Shown here in pieces: positions 1-8,268 of a stretch of DNA of 64,000 nt (the stretch's first letter is position 1; every line of letters begins with the position of its first letter). The notes beneath the pieces were generated by a model. That model was not told where the DNA came from. It saw only the letters and a program-made list of their open reading frames with translations, and did no database searches. The position numbers and the translations under genes are program-made. Origin of the DNA: JANQPD01 sp963715655 (GTDB lineage Bacteria > Bacteroidota > Bacteroidia > Flavobacteriales > Schleiferiaceae); contig OY970262.1 of assembly GCA_963715655.1 (NCBI GenBank), positions 1,302,001 to 1,366,000 of the forward strand, given 5' to 3'.

Positions 1-264
1 ACCTTTATCTAGCTCTGCTAAAAAAGCCTCACCAAATTTTACACCCGTAGCGTTTTCTACCGTTAAATAGGCTTCTTTAATGTAGCCTGCAACTTCACCA
101 ATAGGGCCAATGCGCTCACCGGTTACCATGCCACCGCTTAATACATGAAAGTTATATTTATGTGCATTTCGCTCGTAAAACTCGGTCATTACATCGCTAA
201 AGCCATAGCACCAGCCGCACAAAGCATCATAAGCATAATATATGGTAGGTTTACTGTCGTCCAT
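1..264 (-). CDS. DsbA-family thiol oxidoreductase (partial)
   Basis: The 3' part of the gene lies outside the window; 88 N-terminal codons are visible from an ATG at 264. Near the N-terminus there is a CGWC dithiol motif following a short beta-strand (TIYYAYDALCGWCYGF), the layout of DsbA/FrnE-like thioredoxin-fold proteins of the 'predicted protein-disulfide isomerase' group. No signal peptide is seen, so the protein is probably cytoplasmic. It is divergent from queE. The family call rests on the CxxC context; the substrate is unknown. Confidence 0.75.
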   Translation of the reverse strand, partial: MDDSKPTIYYAYDALCGWCYGFSDVMTEFYERNAHKYNFHVLSGGMVTGERIGPIGEVAGYIKEAYLTVENATGVKFGEAFLAELDKG

Positions 265-380
265 TTTGTTTTATTTACCGGCAAAAATACTTATAGGCCA
301 ATCTAAAACCGAATTAAAACCATTTATACTTGCTATGGCCAATTAGACTATACATTATTTTTTAGCTGCTTGCGCCAATG

Positions 381-388
381 TACCTTTG
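381..388 (+). promoter_or_regulatory. -7 box TACCTTTG, probably leaderless start for queE
   Basis: TACCTTTG matches the Bacteroidota -7 consensus TAnnTTTG. It ends 4 nt before the ATG at 393 and lies downstream of the in-frame ATG at 378. Transcription normally begins about 5-8 nt after this box, so the mRNA should start at or next to the ATG at 393. This argues against the longer reading. Confidence 0.6.
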
Positions 389-392
389 CGGC

Positions 393-1022
393 ATGACGGA
401 GCAAGAAAAAGCAATGGTAGAAAAAGGTGAAATGTTACCCTTAATGGAGGAATTTTATACCATACAGGGGGAAGGTTTCCACACCGGGAGAGCTGCTTAT
501 TTTATACGTGTAGGTGGCTGTGATGTTGGCTGCCACTGGTGTGATGTAAAAGAAAGCTGGAATCCTAACTTACATCCGGCTACCACCATCCATCATATTG
601 CCGAAGAAGCCAAAAAGTATTCAAGCACCGTAGTAATTACCGGTGGTGAGCCACTTACGTGGAATATGCAACCGCTTACGCAGATGCTTAAAGATGCAGC
701 TTTCACTATTCATATTGAGACTTCCGGGGCGTATGCTTTAACCGGTATTTGGGATTGGATTTGCCTTTCGCCTAAGAAAACAAAACCACCGGTACACGAG
801 GTTTACGCAAAAGCACATGAGCTTAAAATGATTATTTTTAATCAGCACGACTTTAAATGGGCGGAAGAACATGCCGCCAAAGTGGGTAAAGATTGTGTGC
901 TTTTTTTGCAGCCGGAATGGAGTAAACGTGATGCCATGATGCCACTTATTAGTGATTATGTAATGAAAAATCCGAAATGGCGTATAAGTTTACAAACGCA
1001 TAAATATATAGGTATTCCATAA
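393..1022 (+). CDS. queE: 7-carboxy-7-deazaguanine synthase QueE
   Basis: Radical-SAM enzyme that converts 6-carboxytetrahydropterin to 7-carboxy-7-deazaguanine in the queuosine/preQ0 pathway. The [4Fe-4S]-binding cysteines are in CDVGCHWCD, preceded by the QGEGFHTGRAAYFIRVGG substrate/SAM region and followed by the VVITGGEPL motif typical of QueE. About 209 aa, normal for the family. The start at ATG 393 is chosen because the -7 box lies between it and the upstream ATG at 378. The stop overlaps the next start by one base (TAATG), so the two genes are probably translationally coupled. Confidence 0.93.
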   Translation: MTEQEKAMVEKGEMLPLMEEFYTIQGEGFHTGRAAYFIRVGGCDVGCHWCDVKESWNPNLHPATTIHHIAEEAKKYSSTVVITGGEPLTWNMQPLTQMLKDAAFTIHIETSGAYALTGIWDWICLSPKKTKPPVHEVYAKAHELKMIIFNQHDFKWAEEHAAKVGKDCVLFLQPEWSKRDAMMPLISDYVMKNPKWRISLQTHKYIGIP

Positions 1023-1813
1023 TGGCCAAACAACCCATTTTTATAGGCGGCATAGGGGGTAGCGGCACGCGTTCAATAGTTAGTGTGTTAGATGCCTTGG
1101 GTTTGCAAACCGCAGCATTGGTTAATGAAAGTTTAGATTCTAAATGGTTTGCCTTCTTATTTAAACAAGCGCGCTTTTTTCATTTGCATGAAAAGTTACC
1201 CTTGCAGCAAAATCTTCAGCTTTTTAAAAAAGTAATGTTAGGTAAAGATTTATCTGAAGCAGACTTAAAGCTTATTGAAAGTCCACAGCAAAAACCCGAA
1301 CATCCCTTTGCATTACAACATGTAAGCACCTATAAAGCTGAGCAAATAGAAGTGGCAAAAGAGCCAAACATGCTTTATTTCACCGAAGAGTTAGATGCAT
1401 TATTTCCACAATCTAAATTTATTTTGGTAGTGCGCAATCCTTTAGAAATGGCTATTAGTAGTAATCAGCAGCAGCTTATTAATTGGGGAGCCAATTTTGG
1501 GTGTACCGATGTAGAAAGCACTAATGAGCGTTTACATTTTTGGATAAAGGTGCACGCGTACGCTTTACAGAAACTCCAGCAGTTCTATTCAAATCGTTTT
1601 TTGATTTTAGATTACAATAGTTTGGGTGTAAATCCTGAGAAAGAAATAAAACGTTTGGCCGCTTTTGCGGAATGTAACTTTACAGAAGCTCAAATTACCG
1701 AAATAGGTGGTTTGATAATATATAAAGCGAAGCATGTAGAAATAGTGAAGAAAGAAGCAGACGTTGGTTTGTTAGCTGAGGTAATGAAGTTTTATGAAGG
1801 TTTATGTGGATAG
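1022..1813 (+). CDS. sulfotransferase-like P-loop protein
   Basis: 263 aa. The N-terminus has a GGIGGSGTRS P-loop resembling the PAPS 5'-phosphosulfate-binding loop of sulfotransferases. A later FILVVRNPLEMAISS segment fits the 3'-phosphate-binding arginine/serine region. No signal peptide or membrane segment is seen. It overlaps the queE stop by one base, so it is likely co-transcribed, though no pathway link to deazaguanine synthesis is evident. The acceptor substrate is unknown; it could be a sulfotransferase homologue with another role. Confidence 0.7.
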   Translation: MAKQPIFIGGIGGSGTRSIVSVLDALGLQTAALVNESLDSKWFAFLFKQARFFHLHEKLPLQQNLQLFKKVMLGKDLSEADLKLIESPQQKPEHPFALQHVSTYKAEQIEVAKEPNMLYFTEELDALFPQSKFILVVRNPLEMAISSNQQQLINWGANFGCTDVESTNERLHFWIKVHAYALQKLQQFYSNRFLILDYNSLGVNPEKEIKRLAAFAECNFTEAQITEIGGLIIYKAKHVEIVKKEADVGLLAEVMKFYEGLCG

Positions 1814-1921
1814 CTTGAGCGCAAGTTGAAAATTGTAATAAACGGAACATTTCCCTTGCACCGTAAACATTCTCCCAATAAAAAATTCTTCCCCGCAAAC
1901 CTTTCTTTGCCTTCTGCTTTA

Positions 1922-1929
1922 TACTTTCG
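1922..1929 (+). promoter_or_regulatory. -7 box TACTTTCG for mdh
   Basis: TACTTTCG is a one-base variant of TAnnTTTG. It is followed by a 37-nt AT-rich leader before the mdh ATG at 1967. No convincing -33 TTTG at ideal spacing is seen. Confidence 0.5.
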
Positions 1930-1966
1930 CAACACAGATAAATAAATTTCTCAAATAACTAATTAT

Positions 1967-2887
1967 ATGAAAGTTACCGTAGTAGGAGCAGGAGCAGTGG
2001 GCGCAAGTTGTGCCGAGTACATTGCTATTAAAAATTTTGCCAGTGAAGTAGTGTTAGTGGACATTAAAGAAGGTTTTGCCGAGGGTAAAGCAATGGACTT
2101 AATGCAATGCGCATCTTTAAATGGTTTTGATACTAAAATTACCGGAAGCACAAATGATTATAGCAAAACTGCCAATAGCGATGTGGCGGTAATTACTTCA
2201 GGTATTCCGCGTAAGCCGGGCATGACGCGTGAGGAACTTATTTCTACTAACGCAGGCATTGTGAAAACGGTAGCTAAAAATATTATTGAGCATTCGCCAA
2301 ATGTGGTGCTAATTGTGGTGAGTAATCCAATGGACACCATGACCTATTTAGCGCACAAAGAATTGGGTTTACCTAAAAATAAAATTATTGGAATGGGTGG
2401 AGCGCTAGACTCTGCACGTTTTAAATACCGTTTGGCAGAAGCATTAGATTGCCCAAGCAGTGATGTAGATGGGATGGTAATTGGTGGCCATAGTGATACA
2501 GGTATGATTCCTTTAACGCGTTTAGCTACACGCAACAGTGTGCCTGTTTCTGCTTTCTTGAGTGACGAACGTATGAATGAAGTAATGGAAGAAACCAAAG
2601 TTGGCGGAGCCACGCTTACCAAATTATTGGGTACGTCTGCATGGTATGCCCCAGGCGCTGCAGTTTCTGCTATGGTACAAGCTATTGCGCAGGATAGCAA
2701 CAAAATGTTTCCTTGCTCTTGCATGTTAGATGGCGAGTATGGCTTAAGCGACATTTGTATTGGTGTACCAGCCCTTATAGGAAAAGATGGTGTTGCTAAA
2801 ATTGTAGAAATAGAATTAAACGATGCCGAAAAAGCCAAGTTAACTGAAAGTGCTGATGCAGTGCGTAAAACCAATAATCTTTTGTAA
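1967..2887 (+). CDS. mdh: malate dehydrogenase (LDH-like type)
   Basis: NAD-dependent oxidation of malate to oxaloacetate in the TCA cycle. 306 aa, the usual length. A GAGAVG dinucleotide-binding motif lies at residues about 7-12. The substrate-binding arginine is in the IPRKPGMTR loop, Asp and Arg are in GGALDSARFKYRLA, and the catalytic histidine is in VIGGHSDTGMIPL. This is the LDH-like MDH class common in Bacteroidota. It is monocistronic, with its own -7 box and a strong terminator after it. Confidence 0.96.
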   Translation: MKVTVVGAGAVGASCAEYIAIKNFASEVVLVDIKEGFAEGKAMDLMQCASLNGFDTKITGSTNDYSKTANSDVAVITSGIPRKPGMTREELISTNAGIVKTVAKNIIEHSPNVVLIVVSNPMDTMTYLAHKELGLPKNKIIGMGGALDSARFKYRLAEALDCPSSDVDGMVIGGHSDTGMIPLTRLATRNSVPVSAFLSDERMNEVMEETKVGGATLTKLLGTSAWYAPGAAVSAMVQAIAQDSNKMFPCSCMLDGEYGLSDICIGVPALIGKDGVAKIVEIELNDAEKAKLTESADAVRKTNNLL

Positions 2888-2909
2888 GAAGATTGTTTTT
2901 TTATAGTAG

Positions 2910-2947
2910 AACCCTTCTTTTCGCTTTGGCGGATGGAGGGTTTTTTT
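2910..2947 (+). terminator. Rho-independent terminator after mdh
   Basis: AACCCTTC at 2910-2917 pairs with GGAGGGTT at 2935-2942 (one T-G wobble) and is followed by a run of T to 2947. Confidence 0.8.
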
Positions 2948-3160
2948 GTTTTAAGAAAACCATAAGGATACTCTGAATTATACCCTCAAAGAGAAGTTTA
3001 CCGCAGGATGGTTTCCCTTCTAGTGTTCAATCAACTTACAGAAAAAGCTTTAACTCGTTTTTATTTTGCTCAACTTTGCACAGTATAATTCTTCATCGGT
3101 TTAACTACTCAACCAATAACCAATCTTCGAATTAACTACTCAGCAACGTAACTCCCATAA

Positions 3161-4999
3161 ATGGCAATAATTAGAAACCCTTTTGAACCGCGTAAAAACA
3201 AAGTAAGTGTAAAAGATCGCTTGAGCGCTTTTCAAAATTTACCACGCTTTTTCAAAATGATTTGGGAAACTTCCAAATCTATGACATTGGGAAATGTGTT
3301 GCTACGTATTACCAAAGCTGCTATTCCGGTGGTAATGCTGTGGGTGGGAAAACTAATTATTGATGAAATTATTCTGCAAATTGATCAACCTGCACCAACC
3401 TACAAGTTAATTTGGATTTACTTAGGGTTAGAGCTTGGTTTAGCTTTGCTAAATGATGTTATTAACAGAGGTATTACACTGTTAGATAGTTTGTTAGGTG
3501 ATTTATTTAGTAATGAAACTTCCGTAAAACTTATAAAACATGCTGCTACTTTAGATTTGTATCAATTTGAAGACAGCAAATTTTATGATAAACTAGAACG
3601 TGCGCGTAGGCAAACCACCAGCCGCACGGTGTTGATGAGTCAAGTGCTTACGCAAGCGCAAGATATTATTACCATAATTTTCTTTTCCATTGGTTTACTA
3701 GCGTTTAAGCCTCTGTTAATCGTAATTCTATTTATTGCCATTATCCCTTCCTTTTTGGGCGAAAGTGCTTTTAGCGAAAGAAGCTACAGCCTCACTAGAG
3801 GTTGGACACCGCAACGCAGAGAACTTGATTATTTGAGATACATTGGTGCTAGCGATGAAACAGCTAAGGAAATTAAGATTTTTGGCTTGCAAGATTTCAT
3901 TGCAAATCGCTTTAAAAATCTAGCTAATGATTATTACAAAGCCAATAAAAAGCTTTCCACTAGTCGTGCTTTTTGGGGCGTTTTGCTTTCATCTATTGGT
4001 ACTATTGCCTATTACGGAGCGTATGTGTATATCATTTTTGATACGGTACAGGGTAATATTTCGGTGGGTAAACTCACTTTTTTAGCGGGTAGTTTTTTAC
4101 AGATGCGCAACATGCTCTCTAATATTATGAATAGGTTTACACAAATTGGGGAGAGTGCCCTGTATTTGCAAGATATGTTCGACTTTTTTGCCTTACAGCC
4201 AACCATCAATCCTGCGGAAGAAAAACTAAAAATACCAGACGTAATAAAAGAAGGTTTCACTTTTGAAAACGTGGGTTTTAAATATCACGGAAGTGAAAAT
4301 TGGAGTATAAGAAATTTGAGTTTTCATTTACAAGCCGGAGAAAAACTTGCGTTGGTTGGCGAAAATGGAGCCGGAAAAACAACATTAGTGAAGCTTTTAG
4401 CTAGACTTTATGAGCCTAATGAAGGGCGCATTTTGCTAGACGGTGTAGATTTACGCGAATACGATTTGGTGGATTTGCGTAAAAACGTCAGCATCATTTT
4501 TCAAGATTATGTGAAATTTCAGCTTAAAGCGGATGAAAACATTGCGGTAGGTAGCATTTTGAATATTAAGGAGCAGGAGCGAATTGAAAACAGTGCCATA
4601 AAAAGCTTAGCGGATACGGTGATTAGTAAGTTACCGGGCGGCTACCAGCAAGTATTAGGTAAACGCTTTGAAGGAGGTGTAGAACTAAGCGGTGGCGAGT
4701 GGCAAAAAATTGCGTTGGCACGTGCCTACATGGGTAATGCTCAGCTCATGATTTTAGATGAACCCACCAGTGCCTTAGATGCCCGTGCAGAAAATGAAGT
4801 ATTTATCCGCTTTAGCGAACTAATGCAAGGTAGAACCGCAGTTTTGATAAGTCATCGTTTTAGCACCGTGCGTATGGCTGATAGAATTTTGTTTTTACAA
4901 AATGGACAACTTTTGGAAATTGGCAGCCACGAAGAATTAATGGAAAAAGATGGTAAATATGCCAATCTATTTAATTTGCAAGCAAAAGGGTATGTGTAG
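3161..4999 (+). CDS. ABC exporter, fused permease-ATPase half-transporter
   Basis: 612 aa. The N-terminal membrane domain has several hydrophobic helices between residues about 35 and 320. The ATPase domain has Walker A GENGAGKTT near residue 400, signature LSGGEWQ near 509 and Walker B LMILDEPTS near 529. This is the MsbA/HlyB-type half-transporter layout that works as a homodimer, driving export from the inner membrane. There is no peptidase domain. A poor -7-like box (CAACTTTG, 3071-3078) lies about 80 nt upstream. The substrate is unknown and neighbours give no hint. Convergent with the following ATPase gene. Confidence 0.88.
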   Translation: MAIIRNPFEPRKNKVSVKDRLSAFQNLPRFFKMIWETSKSMTLGNVLLRITKAAIPVVMLWVGKLIIDEIILQIDQPAPTYKLIWIYLGLELGLALLNDVINRGITLLDSLLGDLFSNETSVKLIKHAATLDLYQFEDSKFYDKLERARRQTTSRTVLMSQVLTQAQDIITIIFFSIGLLAFKPLLIVILFIAIIPSFLGESAFSERSYSLTRGWTPQRRELDYLRYIGASDETAKEIKIFGLQDFIANRFKNLANDYYKANKKLSTSRAFWGVLLSSIGTIAYYGAYVYIIFDTVQGNISVGKLTFLAGSFLQMRNMLSNIMNRFTQIGESALYLQDMFDFFALQPTINPAEEKLKIPDVIKEGFTFENVGFKYHGSENWSIRNLSFHLQAGEKLALVGENGAGKTTLVKLLARLYEPNEGRILLDGVDLREYDLVDLRKNVSIIFQDYVKFQLKADENIAVGSILNIKEQERIENSAIKSLADTVISKLPGGYQQVLGKRFEGGVELSGGEWQKIALARAYMGNAQLMILDEPTSALDARAENEVFIRFSELMQGRTAVLISHRFSTVRMADRILFLQNGQLLEIGSHEELMEKDGKYANLFNLQAKGYV

Positions 5000-5003
5000 G
5001 TAA

Positions 5004-6146
5004 TTACCTATATCTAAACCAGTTGGCAAAAAAAGGATTGTACACTTCGTAAATGGGTTTGCCTTCTTCGGTTACAGAATCTACGTACAAGAGTTCTTTT
5101 TCTTCTAGCGCTTTAAGCGATGCTACTACTGCTGCGCTTGAGGCCAATTTGTGTTTTTGCAAAAAATCTCTACCCGTAGGTTTGCTTACTTTACCCTCTA
5201 AAGCTACCGCTTTTAGCAATTGCCATTGATTGGGTGAAGCGTTTAAAATTAAACGTAAACTAGATAAAATTGCATCTTGCTCTTTTATAACGCTATCAAA
5301 AACAGCAGCTAAGGCTTTGTTGCTTACTGTTTTTTCGCCAAATCCGTACAAGCGGTTGCATACCACTTGCGTATAGTACGTGTGGGTATTGCTCCAAGCT
5401 AAAATACTTTCTGCTTGCGCAGATGAAAGCGTGCGCCCGTGTTGGGCAAACATCTTAATGATGAAGCGTGCGTAAACTTTTGGCTCTATTTTTTCCAGTT
5501 TCAAAAAATCTGTGCTACCAAAAAAGGGGCGTTGTGCATCGTTAAACATAGGTAGCAAAATATGCCTTTGGCTTCCGCTAAAAATAAAATTTAGGTTTTC
5601 TGCTTGTTGCACTTCCGTGCGAATAAGGGCTTCGGTTTTAGTAGTTTCAAAGCCCATTATTTGTTGAAACTCATCTATGGCAATGTGGTAATTTTCTTTT
5701 TGAGCGCGTAGTAGGTTGAAAATTTCGGTAAGACTCTTTTTTTGTTGTGCCTCGTTACCCGCCTCTATACTTACGTTTGGTGTACCATTTAAGGGGTCAA
5801 AACTAATGGTGGGCCGTAAGTTTTTTAAAGTTTGGCCAATGGTATTAAAAAAGTTCTTGTTCTTTTTTTGCAAATCATCTACCACCGCTTGTAGAAACAG
5901 TTGGTTGAATTCTTCCAAGTTGTTGGCGCTAAATACATCTACAAAAATGGTGCGGTAACCGGCACGAGCACTTTTTGCCAATACATGTTTAATTAAGCCT
6001 GTTTTACCATACCTGCGCGGGGCGTAAAGTAAAATATTGCGCTTGTTTTTGAGTGCGCTAAGAAGTTGCTCCGTTTCAGTTTTACGGTCGCAAAAATACT
6101 TAGCTCCTCTGTAATTGTTTACAGGAAATGGATTGTCTTCTTCCAT
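5004..6146 (-). CDS. AAA-family ATPase with C-terminal winged-helix-like region (ATPase_2 type)
   Basis: 380 aa. Walker A is in YAPRRYGKTGL near residue 45 and Walker B/sensor in HIAIDEFQQI near residue 155; an IFSGSQRH sensor-like stretch follows. The C-terminal third looks like a winged helix ending with DSVTEEGKPIYEVYNPFFANWF, as in archaeal-type ATPases that include Orc/Cdc6-like and STAND-like proteins. Function is unknown, and such genes are often accessory. The ATG at 6146 lies 4 nt after a perfect -7 box, implying a leaderless mRNA, with palindromic repeats upstream that suggest repression. Confidence 0.8.
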   Translation of the reverse strand: MEEDNPFPVNNYRGAKYFCDRKTETEQLLSALKNKRNILLYAPRRYGKTGLIKHVLAKSARAGYRTIFVDVFSANNLEEFNQLFLQAVVDDLQKKNKNFFNTIGQTLKNLRPTISFDPLNGTPNVSIEAGNEAQQKKSLTEIFNLLRAQKENYHIAIDEFQQIMGFETTKTEALIRTEVQQAENLNFIFSGSQRHILLPMFNDAQRPFFGSTDFLKLEKIEPKVYARFIIKMFAQHGRTLSSAQAESILAWSNTHTYYTQVVCNRLYGFGEKTVSNKALAAVFDSVIKEQDAILSSLRLILNASPNQWQLLKAVALEGKVSKPTGRDFLQKHKLASSAAVVASLKALEEKELLYVDSVTEEGKPIYEVYNPFFANWFRYR

Positions 6147-6150
6147 ACTA

Positions 6151-6206
6151 CAAAGGTAAGTAAAGAAACCTTACTAAGGCTACCTTACTAAGGCAGCCTT
6201 ACCTAA
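6151..6206 (-). promoter_or_regulatory. Promoter plus tandem palindromic operator upstream of the AAA ATPase
   Basis: On the minus strand TACCTTTG (6158 to 6151) lies 4 nt before the ATG at 6146. Just upstream there are two copies of CCTTACTAAGGC (6169-6180 and 6183-6194) with 14-bp period and a third partial copy CCTTACCTAA (6197-6206). Each full copy contains the perfect dyad CCTTA-C-TAAGG. They cover the -20 to -60 region, where a dimeric regulator could block or aid RNA polymerase. Confidence 0.65.
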
Positions 6207-6220
6207 AAAAATAGTTTATT

Positions 6221-6676
6221 CTATTTTTTGATAGCAGCTTCATAGGTGTCAATCCACTGCTGAGTAGTCATTTTAGCGGCAAGCGCACCAAAAAGGTCAT
6301 ACGGTATGTTTTCCATTTTTTTTAGCCGCACACAACTTTTGCCCATATCTAATTTGGTTTTTACTTGCTTGCCGTATTCGGTGGTAAACCAGTTTAGCAA
6401 CTCAGGACTTGCATACATGCCCATGTGATACACGGCTACAAAGTTTTTTTGTGAAGCTAGGCTTATAAAAGGCAGCGGTAATTCTGTGTCGCAATGATAC
6501 CCGGGTGGGTAAACCGAATGCGGCACTACCCAACCAATCATACCGTAGCTCATGGTTTCTTCAAATCCTTTCGGGATGTTGGCATTTATAACTTCGCGCA
6601 AGCGTGAAACTGCTTCCTTACGTTCTTCCGGAAGTTGAGCAATGTAATCGTTTGGAGAGGAGGCTTTTATTTGCAT
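6221..6676 (-). CDS. DUF1801 domain protein
   Basis: 151 aa, small soluble protein with the YdhG-like pattern: N-terminal YIAQLPEERKEAVSRLREVI, central ETMSYGMIGWVVP, FISLASQKNFVAVYHMGMY, and C-terminal GKSCVRLKKMENIPYDLFGALAAKM. The molecular function is unknown. It starts 5 nt after the doc stop, so it probably belongs to the antitoxin-doc transcript. Its first 24 codons are duplicated, diverged, at 7397-7468 in the chimeric ORF. Confidence 0.85.
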   Translation of the reverse strand: MQIKASSPNDYIAQLPEERKEAVSRLREVINANIPKGFEETMSYGMIGWVVPHSVYPPGYHCDTELPLPFISLASQKNFVAVYHMGMYASPELLNWFTTEYGKQVKTKLDMGKSCVRLKKMENIPYDLFGALAAKMTTQQWIDTYEAAIKK

Positions 6677-6681
6677 GATTA

Positions 6682-7056
6682 TTATTTTTCAATATGGTTT
6701 AGCAGCCAATTTTTAATTTCTTCAAAGTTTAAAATGCCTTTTGAAATATTTATGATTAGCGAATACTTTTCTTCTTGGGAGGCAAGAATATCTCTATTAT
6801 TCATCCTTAAAAAAAGACGCATCATAAAATACCCTATTCTTTTATTTCCGTCAAAAAAGGGATGATTTTTAACCAAACTTTCAACTAATGCGGCTGCTTG
6901 CTGAATTTCATTTTTGTAGAGAGATACTCCGTCAAATGTTTGAAACGGTCTATTTAAAGCTGAGTCTAAACCAGAAGAATCTCTTACCCCGTGGGAGCCT
7001 CCAAAAGTATCTATTAAGGTTTTGTGACTTTTTAGAGTAATATCTCTTAATTCCAT
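6682..7056 (-). CDS. doc: Doc-type Fic-fold toxin
   Basis: 124 aa. The Fic motif HPFFDGNKRIGYF (about residues 65-77) has the catalytic His, the phosphate-binding DGNKR loop and the terminal Gly/Arg region of Doc toxins. Family knowledge: Doc phosphorylates EF-Tu with ATP and arrests translation. The stop-to-start one-base overlap with the upstream 62-aa gene is typical of a type II toxin-antitoxin pair. The N-terminus has the death-on-curing pattern DTFGGSHGVRDSSGLDSALNRP. Confidence 0.9.
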   Translation of the reverse strand: MELRDITLKSHKTLIDTFGGSHGVRDSSGLDSALNRPFQTFDGVSLYKNEIQQAAALVESLVKNHPFFDGNKRIGYFMMRLFLRMNNRDILASQEEKYSLIINISKGILNFEEIKNWLLNHIEK

Positions 7057-7244
7057 TATTTACTCAACCTATGTAAAACTTCTTTATCTTCTTTTAAGAT
7101 AATTTGTGTGTGCTCTGCTAAAGACGTCTGCTCATGTGCCAAAAGTTCATTGTTTTTTAAATAACTGTAAACTGTTTTTAAAACCTTTTCAGAGCTGTGT
7201 TCAAGCATCTCAGCAATAGCAATTTTAACTTCTTCTTTACTCAT
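7056..7244 (-). CDS. Antitoxin partner of Doc
   Basis: 62 aa, charged and helical, ending one base inside the toxin start. Position, size and coupling make it the antitoxin. It does not show an obvious Phd DNA-binding motif, so the subfamily is not assigned. No strong promoter box is seen directly upstream; the chimeric ORF stops 20 nt before it. Confidence 0.75.
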   Translation of the reverse strand: MSKEEVKIAIAEMLEHSSEKVLKTVYSYLKNNELLAHEQTSLAEHTQIILKEDKEVLHRLSK

Positions 7245-7264
7245 AACTCAAAATTACAAAAAGA

Positions 7265-7468
7265 CTAACTAATCTCCACTTTCGCATTTTGCTCTTTCAT
7301 CAAATCTAAATAATCTTCCAGTTTAAAATCTTTGGCGTTAAAAGAACTACCCCTGTTGCGTGTATCTTCTTGGCGCACAATGCTTCGCGCAAAGCGTAAA
7401 ACTGTTGCTTTATGTTCTTCTGGTAATTGAGTAATGTAATGCTTTGGAGAGGAGGCTTTTATTTGCAT
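7265..7468 (-). pseudogene. Chimeric ORF: DUF1801 5' end fused to thioesterase 3' end
   Basis: 67 codons. The first 24 residues (MQIKASSPKHYITQLPEEHK...) copy the N-terminus of the DUF1801 protein at 6676. The next 38 residues (FARSIVRQEDTRNRGSSFNA...) are identical to the C-terminal tail of the thioesterase at 8269-8823. Neither parent's functional core is present, so this is best read as a recombination scar. The tail copy differs from the parent at 5 of 116 bases, all silent, so recent origin, gene conversion or selection on the peptide are all possible. The ATG follows the DUF2971 stop directly. Confidence 0.85.
7281..7396 (-). repeat. Direct repeat copy 1 (thioesterase 3' end)
   Basis: 116 bp, 111 identical to 8291-8406. 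Encodes the same 38 residues in the chimeric ORF. Immediately adjoins the DUF1801 5'-end copy at 7397-7468. Confidence 0.95.
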
Positions 7469-8266
7469 TTAAATTAAGAATCTTTCGAGTTTAAATTCAT
7501 TTTCTTTTTTTTCTAATTGGAAAACCGGAATATTTGAATCGTAACAAATTTTCGAAATTTCTTTGCGATGCATGGAAGGAATTTTAATACCTAAATTTAC
7601 TTCGTTAAATGCTTTTTTGGAAATCAATATTTTACGACTATCTACAGAGAAAGCTGAAGGAAAAGAAAGCTTAGTCAATCGATATTCAGCTTCGTAGACC
7701 CAGTGTTTGGCTTTGCTATAAATTTGTTTTTGTAATTCCTTTAAATCATCCTTTTCCGAAAAATCGAGTCTTGGATAGTCATCTCGATACGAAACATAGC
7801 CTCCGTGACTAAATAATTCTGAATTTCTCAAGTTCTCTTCATTGAAGCCTACACAGAAGCCTTTATGAAAGTTGCCATAATGAGACCACATCAGAATAGA
7901 ATCCCACTTAGTAGTTAGTGAATAAACACCGTAATGAGTGTTTAAAAGATTCTCATTTATCCTTACCTGAGCATGCCTCCAACCTTCCCAGTCGTTAATC
8001 ATATTGTTACAAACAGTTTCTTTTAGTTTCTCAATATCAATATTGTTAAAAGACTTTTTGTGTCTTGAAAGTAAATTTTCAACATACTCAATTTTTTTTG
8101 AATCGCTATCCAGAAAAGAGTAATCTATTGAAATTTTACAATCAAATGGATCGTTGAAGTCACGGGGAGAAGACATGTAAATTTCTCCATCAATTAATAG
8201 TTTTTTATGATTGGAATCATCCCAAGACCTATACTTATAGACTGTTTTTGGAAAGGGACTCTGCAT
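7469..8266 (-). CDS. DUF2971 domain protein
   Basis: 265 aa. The N-terminus has the family pattern TVYKYRSWDDSNHKKLL...IYMSSPRDFNDPFDCK, followed by MWSHYGNFHKGFCVGF. No catalytic function is established for DUF2971; such genes are frequent in defence and mobile regions. Here it is the cargo between the two copies of the thioesterase tail, two bases after the thioesterase stop in transcription order. More AT-rich than the neighbours by eye. Confidence 0.85.
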   Translation of the reverse strand: MQSPFPKTVYKYRSWDDSNHKKLLIDGEIYMSSPRDFNDPFDCKISIDYSFLDSDSKKIEYVENLLSRHKKSFNNIDIEKLKETVCNNMINDWEGWRHAQVRINENLLNTHYGVYSLTTKWDSILMWSHYGNFHKGFCVGFNEENLRNSELFSHGGYVSYRDDYPRLDFSEKDDLKELQKQIYSKAKHWVYEAEYRLTKLSFPSAFSVDSRKILISKKAFNEVNLGIKIPSMHRKEISKICYDSNIPVFQLEKKENEFKLERFLI

Positions 8267-8268
8267 TT

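Noticed and set aside
2344..2874. 176-codon open frame antisense to mdh
   Set aside because: Fully inside the malate dehydrogenase gene on the other strand, no known motif; a shadow of codon bias.
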